Assembly (NCBI GenBank): GCA_027627225.1
Contig: CM051028.1
Coordinates: 23,618,364-23,682,363 of the forward strand
Length of the DNA: 64,000 nt
Direction: 5' to 3'
DNA from: Congeria kusceri
Taxonomy: Eukaryota; Mollusca; Bivalvia; Myida; Dreissenidae
The notes under the pieces were generated by a model. It ran no database searches. It was not told the DNA's origin and saw only the letters and a program-made list of their open reading frames with translations. Of this stretch, positions 58,525-64,000 are shown in pieces; positions within the stretch are counted from its first letter, which is position 1; each line of letters begins with the position of its first letter. A program made the translations under genes and the position numbers.

Positions 58525-61301
58525 AAACATTGTCATCGTACCTGTGCTTAAAAAAGGTGACAAAAACGACGTCAATAACTATCGAGGAATAACCCTTACT
58601 AGTATATTTTCAAAAATATTTTCCATTATATTAGACAACAGACTACGTAAGTGGTTAGAAACAAATGACGTCCTTAATGATTTTCAGTTTGGATTCCGAA
58701 AGCAAAAAAGTACAATAGATTGTATTTTTATGCTAAATGCTTTAATAAATAAAGTAGTGTATCAAGACAAGCGTCAACTTTATTGTGCCTTTTTGGATTT
58801 TAAAAAGGCATTTGATCTTGTATATAGAAATGGAATTCTTTACAAACTTTTGCAACATAATGTATCATCCAAATTTGTAAAAATGATACAGTCTATATGC
58901 AGTAGTGTTAAAGCATGCGTAAAGGCGAACAGAGTATTGAATAGAAGTAATGAAACCCAGAATAATGTAGATAATATTAATTTAAATATGAACAATAACA
59001 ATAATATCAATACTGCATATAACCTATCTAGCTTGTTTGATAGTTATACTGGAGTAAAACAGGGCGAGCCCCTGTCTCCATTGTTATTTATTATGTTTGT
59101 GAATGATATATATGATTACTTATACCATGATGACATAGACTGTGTAATCATTGATAATATGAAACTGTTTATTCTGTTGTTTGCAGACGATACTGTACTT
59201 ATGTCTTACTCGGCTACAGGGCTTCAGCGTCTGTTAGACCGACTGCATGAATATTGTAATGAATGGGGTATATCCGTAAATATTAGCAAAACAGTGGCAA
59301 TGGTTTTTAATAAAGGCAATAGGGTCAAAAACATTGATGTTAGATATAATCATAATAAGTTAGAAGTAGTAAATAAGTTTACTTATCTCGGTGTTACGTT
59401 CTTGTCAAATGGTAGTTTCTCTAGAGCTCAAGAAGCTTTGTCGCAGCAGGCGTCTAGAGCTTTGTTTTCTCTTAATAATCTCTTTTCCAAAATATCATTT
59501 AGTTTAGCTGATAAACTTTCTATTTTTGACTCAATGATTTTGCCTATTTTGACATACGGCACGGAGGTATGGGGGTTTCATCCTAGTCCTGATGTCGAAA
59601 AAGTTCATCTTAAATTCTTAAAACAGCTATTATCTGTCCGTCCACAAACTACTACAGCAGCAGTATATGGCGAATTGGGTCGATTTCCTATAGAAGTTAC
59701 GAAAAAGATACGTATCATCAAATACTGGTTTAAATTAAAACAGAACCCAGACTCGATTCCTTATAAATTACTTATGCAATTTAATGACACTGAGTCATAT
59801 GTAACTAATTGGGCAAACAAACTTAAGCAAATGCTCCATGAATTAGGATTACCATATATGTACTACAAATTAGATTTAACTATAAGTGATGTTAACTGTA
59901 TTTGCCAACGTATAAAAGATATAAGTTTACAACATTGGGCTAGTGATATTAGCCGTCTTCATAAGCTTGAAAGCTATCGCATATTTAAAGACAACTTAGA
60001 GTTTGAGAAGTATTTAGATGTTGTTGTTAATGATAAGGATAGAGTGTCAATGTCAAGGTTTCGTTGTTCAGCGCATAAACTATTAATTGAAGAAGGCAGA
60101 TTTAGAAATATATCTAGAAATGAAAGAATTTGTACTAAGTGTAATATGAATGTCATTGAAAACGAATATCACTTTTTATTAGTATGTCCATATTATAGAG
60201 ATCTAAGAAATCAACACTTCCCTAAATATTATCAAAGGTGGCCCTCCTTGTCAAAATTTAAAATTTTATTATCAACCAAGAATTCAAAGACTATCATTAA
60301 CCTCGGAAAATTTATCCGCCTAGCATTTGAGTCACGAAATAATAATGCGTAATATAATGCGTCTAATAGTAACACTTATTATTCCAGTAAATAGTTATAC
60401 ATTGTGATTGTTGTGAAAATTATAAATTGTTTAATAGGATCACGAATTTGTACCGTTATTTTGTCCATAATATTGTGTTTTACAGCTGAATCATAAGGTC
60501 TATACTTTACTGCCATTCTTCTAATTGAATTGTCAGATTTGAAAAATATTACATATATATTGTGATTTTGGACATTTTAATATTTGTTCACTTTAGATTA
60601 CAGTATTAAAAAGTTATTACATTATTATTACTAAACTTTGGGTAAGTTGTGAAAATATATTTCCTTCCAGATCACCTATAATTTCGTTTCGTATAGATGA
60701 TCCTCAGGGAGGGATTTTCGAACTAAGTCTTACTTTTTATTTCATTAGTAAATTATTAATTTATTATCAATTCTAAGTACCTATCCTTCAAGATTATCTA
60801 TCCATTAATTTAGGTAATCTACCAGAGGGATATGTACCCTAAATTAATTAAAAAAAAATATATAAAAAATATATAAAAAAAAAAACAAAAAAACATTAAA
60901 TAATAAAAAAAAAAAAAAAAAATAATATAAATAAACTTTTTTGTTGTTGTTGTTGTCAGTACGATTTTTAAATGTAGTTTAGCGTGTAAGTAGTTTCAGT
61001 ATAGAGTTTCCATTAAAAACATTGAACAATTACTTTTTAACATTTTAGAATAACATATGATTACTTCTGAAAAAACTGACTTTGCCATACAGAACACCGA
61101 TTATTGACAACTGAGTGACACGAGTGTATTACCTACCTAATTTGTTTGGAATATTATTTATGAGATTCTCATATCCGCTTTGTAACATACTTTTCATCTT
61201 GATTTACACTGTTATTATGTTCATCATGTTCTTTCTTGATTGTTTTGGTTATGTACAATGGTATATACCAATAAAGTTGACTTGACTTGACTTGACTTGA
61301 A
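58525..61301 (+). mobile_element. 5'-truncated LINE (non-LTR retrotransposon)
   Basis: Begins directly after the MITE end at 58524, inside the reverse-transcriptase domain, and covers the rest of the ORF (58526-60352) and an AT-rich 3' UTR with an A-run at about 60840-60930. The 3' end is AATAAAG followed by about four TTGAC repeats (61269-61301), a pentanucleotide tail rather than poly(A). The endonuclease domain and 5' end are missing. Confidence 0.85.
58526..60352 (+). CDS. LINE reverse transcriptase, 5' end missing
   Basis: Open frame of about 608 codons without internal stop. It is in frame from NIVIVPVLKKGDKND, upstream of the first alternative start. Motifs in order, numbered from the GTG at 58544: YRGITL at 13-18, FGFRKQKST at 49-57, AFLDFKKAFD at 82-91, GVKQGEPLSPLLF at 170-182, the catalytic FADD at 213-216, then the thumb. 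A C-terminal zinc-knuckle-like CTKC...H...C lies near 540-565 (CTKCNMNVIENEYHFLLVC). An Asn-rich insert (about 138-158) separates two RT motifs. This enzyme class copies its own RNA at a nicked target. The lack of stops suggests a young copy, but without the endonuclease it is dead. Clade uncertain. Confidence 0.9.
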   Translation, partial: NIVIVPVLKKGDKNDVNNYRGITLTSIFSKIFSIILDNRLRKWLETNDVLNDFQFGFRKQKSTIDCIFMLNALINKVVYQDKRQLYCAFLDFKKAFDLVYRNGILYKLLQHNVSSKFVKMIQSICSSVKACVKANRVLNRSNETQNNVDNINLNMNNNNNINTAYNLSSLFDSYTGVKQGEPLSPLLFIMFVNDIYDYLYHDDIDCVIIDNMKLFILLFADDTVLMSYSATGLQRLLDRLHEYCNEWGISVNISKTVAMVFNKGNRVKNIDVRYNHNKLEVVNKFTYLGVTFLSNGSFSRAQEALSQQASRALFSLNNLFSKISFSLADKLSIFDSMILPILTYGTEVWGFHPSPDVEKVHLKFLKQLLSVRPQTTTAAVYGELGRFPIEVTKKIRIIKYWFKLKQNPDSIPYKLLMQFNDTESYVTNWANKLKQMLHELGLPYMYYKLDLTISDVNCICQRIKDISLQHWASDISRLHKLESYRIFKDNLEFEKYLDVVVNDKDRVSMSRFRCSAHKLLIEEGRFRNISRNERICTKCNMNVIENEYHFLLVCPYYRDLRNQHFPKYYQRWPSLSKFKILLSTKNSKTIINLGKFIRLAFESRNNNA

Positions 61302-62036
61302 CAATAAATAATAACCTTAAAAGCCCTACCCATTATTCATGTCTTCATGTTCACAGTTTGATAAAACGATCATCATTAGAAGATAATAACGGGCAATACC
61401 ATTGTTAGGCTTTGTTTAAATGTTTCCAAAACGTATAAGTGCCGAGCTCTGCATAGATTGTATCACTAATGTGATTAGCAAGCCATACTATGTCGTTTGC
61501 AGTTAATGTACTTGTAAAAGAACTTACAAGAACATTTAAATAAGTGACCGTATCTTAAATGTTGTTCCATCTGTTAAAATATTTTTAAGATGTTTATTAC
61601 TATTAAATATGAATTGCAGTGCTATAAGATTAATTTATATTTATATTGGCATGTACTGTTCATAACTGACCATTGGACGAGCTTTGATTGACAATGCGTT
61701 AAGCCATTCAGAAAGCTAGCAATGCATTGCTTGACAGAGATGTCTTGTAAAACATTCGTATAGTGAAAACGGTGTTTGTCAAAGTGCGACCTGAATAGGC
61801 GTATAAAGTCAATAGCGGTCGGTCAATTGACGCTTCCACAAATGTCAATCATATTCAAATGAATCTGAAATGTTATCGGATCATCGCACTTGGATATCAC
61901 GTATTTAGCGGTTAAACTATTCCATACAAAAGAACACCTGCATAATGTTTGTGATATTCAAATTAGCACGTGGTAATGTTTGGGATTTCCGATGAATAGA
62001 ATTTAATCCTTTAACAAAAGCTGGGGAGGAGTTTTA
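61302..62036. other. Non-coding stretch
   Basis: No exon, RNA gene or repeat that I can support. Confidence 0.35.
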
Positions 62037-62090
62037 AAGACAAGACAAGACAAGAGTTTTATTCAAGATTAGTACAAAGTACATGATCTA
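62037..62090 (-). mobile_element. Relic 3' end of a second LINE (TTGTC tail)
   Basis: On the minus strand TCTTGAATAAAACTCTTGTC is followed by two to three more TTGTC units. This is the same layout as the LINE at 58525-61301 (AATAAA-type signal, then a pentanucleotide tail), with TTGTC in place of TTGAC and the opposite orientation. Only the tail is clear; a body to the right is not recognised. Confidence 0.5.
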
Positions 62091-62177
62091 GAAAAAACGA
62101 ACACATATACATTCTAAAATACGCGGTCAATGTATTCGGAATTTGTTCTAAAACTATTCGTGGCAGATCCCTGATCG

Positions 62178-62372
62178 GTCTATTGACGGTACGCTATGCG
62201 ATTTACAACCACGGTTACTTTGGTCGATCTACGGTACGCTATGTGATTTACAACCATTGTTACTTTGGTCGATCTCCGACAAACACCGATGTTACTTTGG
62301 TCGATCTACGGTACGCTATGTGATTTACAACCATGGTTACTTTGGTCGATCTCCGACAAACACCGATGACAG
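62178..62372. repeat. Short tandem/compound repeat
   Basis: Three copies of TACGGTACGCTATGTGATTT with ACAACCA and GGTTACTTTGGTCGATC, alternating with two copies of TCCGACAAACACCGATG. Units of about 46 and 38 bp form a compound array. Confidence 0.8.
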
Positions 62373-63437
62373 TCTGCGAATGTTTTTAGAAGACACCCCC
62401 GTCAAACAATGATCTCTTAGCTTTCTGAATAGCTTACGGCATTGCCAATCAAATCTCGTCGATATGCAACCTCCGCGCAGAGATTTAACTGTGTCCGAGC
62501 ATAGCTCAATAAATTCCTGCCGGCATGAAGTTCCAGGTGACCATAGGCAAACACTTGGCGCGCAATAAAATCGTGCACAAACACATGATAAAAAACGTGA
62601 CCAACGTAAAATCCTTGCGTTGCTATGTTTACTCTTTTATTTGTTTATGTATTTTTCATTTTAACTCGTTTCATATGTATATACCTGGACCAATAATGCA
62701 ACATGTCTTTGTCATTGTTATAAATAATAATTATTCAATTAAATTTTGTAAAATATAAATCTCCTCATAATCGTCTCCCCTGAAAACTTCCAATGGGGAA
62801 GTAACCACTGCCAGAAGTTTGGTCGACAGGTCAATTCTGTACCAAGTGTGATTTTTCGGTGCGACTTTCAACCGGTTGCGTATGCTTTACGATGACTCTT
62901 ACAATGAGGTGCCCCAAATTTTAATCAGATTAATGTTTTGTTTTTGTTTTGTGTTTTATTTTTATAGTGTACGGTGTAGAATGGCAATTTGTCATATTAA
63001 AAGATTTTTGTACGTAAATGTTTTGTGTACGGTTTGTTTGTATTTTGCTTAAACTAACAAATAAAATATATAAGTAAAATACATATAGTTTTAAATTCCC
63101 CATAGTGAGGCAATACATGTGCTTAATTAATCTTCCGGTATTTATCTCATAGGATAATATTGTTCATGTTATATTCCTGTTTTAAAAACTAATTGTTCTA
63201 GTTTGGCCCAAATACAAATTGTTCTCATTGTTATGCAAACAAACACAAACAGATAGCTATGCCGACTGGGCTACGTTGATCTTTAAGCACTTACTAATTA
63301 CTTATTTTCATTTAAAACAACATTCTGTCGTTTCTATCGGATTTTTGCTTTGTTCACAAAATCTAAAAACAAAGAAAACACTATCTAGCTGATTTTAATC
63401 TTCTCAAATGCTCAGACAGGATTTCACGGGTATATAT
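62373..63437. other. Non-coding stretch
   Basis: AT-rich; no exon, RNA gene or repeat that I can support. Confidence 0.35.
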
Positions 63438-63903
63438 TTAAAGGGGCGTATCGATGGTAAATCGACATGTGCAAGAAGTTAATTACATATAATTAATAGT
63501 GAAGCATTGTTAGATACCATAGCGTTGTTTCTGTAAACACTTGGCAAATGCATATTATCTTATTATCTGATAAGTTTAGATCGATGACGAAGGCGCAGGA
63601 AATTCGTAGTAGAAAAAAATCGATAGGATTTACATAATGCACAGTCGCACGCATGTGCGCCATTGATAAACGTTGCATAGCATAGAGAAGTTTTCATTGA
63701 AGTGCGTGATCTTGTAGGTGTGAGTTCGAATAAGGCTGAAATCGTGTATCCCTAAATATATTTTTGTCTTCGTATATATTTTGTCTTGACGATTGCGTCA
63801 ATATAGTTTTGCTGCACGAAACAAGTTTTTGAATTAAATGGAAAACATCGTATTTTAATATGTGTCTCTGTTTATGCGTAATGCCGTCGATATGCCCCTT
63901 TAA
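63438..63903 (+). mobile_element. TTAAAGGG-TIR element with tRNA-like boxes, copy 3
   Basis: The ends TTAAAGGGGCGTATCGATGG and (reverse complement) TTAAAGGGGCATATCGACGG match at 18 of 20 positions. A B-box-like GTGAGTTCGAATAAGG lies at about 63720-63735, 284 bp from the left end, close to the offset in the copies at 32844 (294) and 45067 (about 280). The A-box match (TAGCATAGAGAAG near 63679) is weak. Confidence 0.65.
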
Positions 63904-64000
63904 ACTATGTTATATGATAGTAGCATTGGTGGGAACAGGTCACTACAGTTCTCAAAACTGTTTAAAGCAAACTAAGTTTTATTTATTAACAACATTCAAA

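Overview
This window looks like nuclear DNA from a marine or freshwater bivalve mollusc. It is AT-rich, and its genes are split into many small exons with GT-AG introns. Most of the sequence is interspersed and tandem repeats, and several repeat types resemble families I recall from bivalves, perhaps dreissenid mussels. That organism call is inference. There are no bacterial features and no clear functional RNA gene.

The main gene content is a minus-strand cluster of three related sushi/CCP-domain membrane receptor genes. Gene A (46561-57045) has at least six complete CCP exons and one half CCP exon. These are followed by a transmembrane exon and four tail exons, two of them micro-exons of 34 and 25 nt, whose intron phases join exactly up to a stop codon. 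Its cytoplasmic tail carries three tyrosine motifs (YEDL, YLQV, YINM). Gene B (25255-32041) is a paralogue with one CCP exon, a transmembrane exon and matching micro-exons. It has a YEEI motif, a lost splice donor and no recognisable terminal exon, so it may be decaying. Gene C (2608-17322) starts with a clear signal-peptide exon and continues through CCP exons towards the left edge. One of its CCP exons is cut in half by a satellite array.

Other coding material is a plus-strand first exon with a SAM domain (7297-7525), a 5'-truncated LINE reverse transcriptase (58525-61301), and one doubtful small ORF (1888-2157).

The rest is repeat-driven. Two arrays of one 21/42-bp satellite lie in opposite orientation (4807-6571 and 14430-15755). 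There are minisatellites with periods of about 93, 31, 27, 73 and 35 bp, and TCTG, TAG and GAT microsatellites. Two DNA transposons without coding capacity have clear terminal inverted repeats (18775-20290 with a 6-bp target duplication, and 38710-40976 flanked by TA). Foldback MITEs occur at 1017, 22935 and 30997. A MITE family has copies at 24410 and 43572. A third family of about 470 bp, with TTAAAGGG ends and internal tRNA-like promoter boxes, has three copies (32844, 45067, 63438). Nested insertions occur at 20710-21420 and 57408-58530.

Exon boundaries were assigned by eye from splice signals, phase and comparison between the three paralogues. Transcript data would be needed to confirm them.
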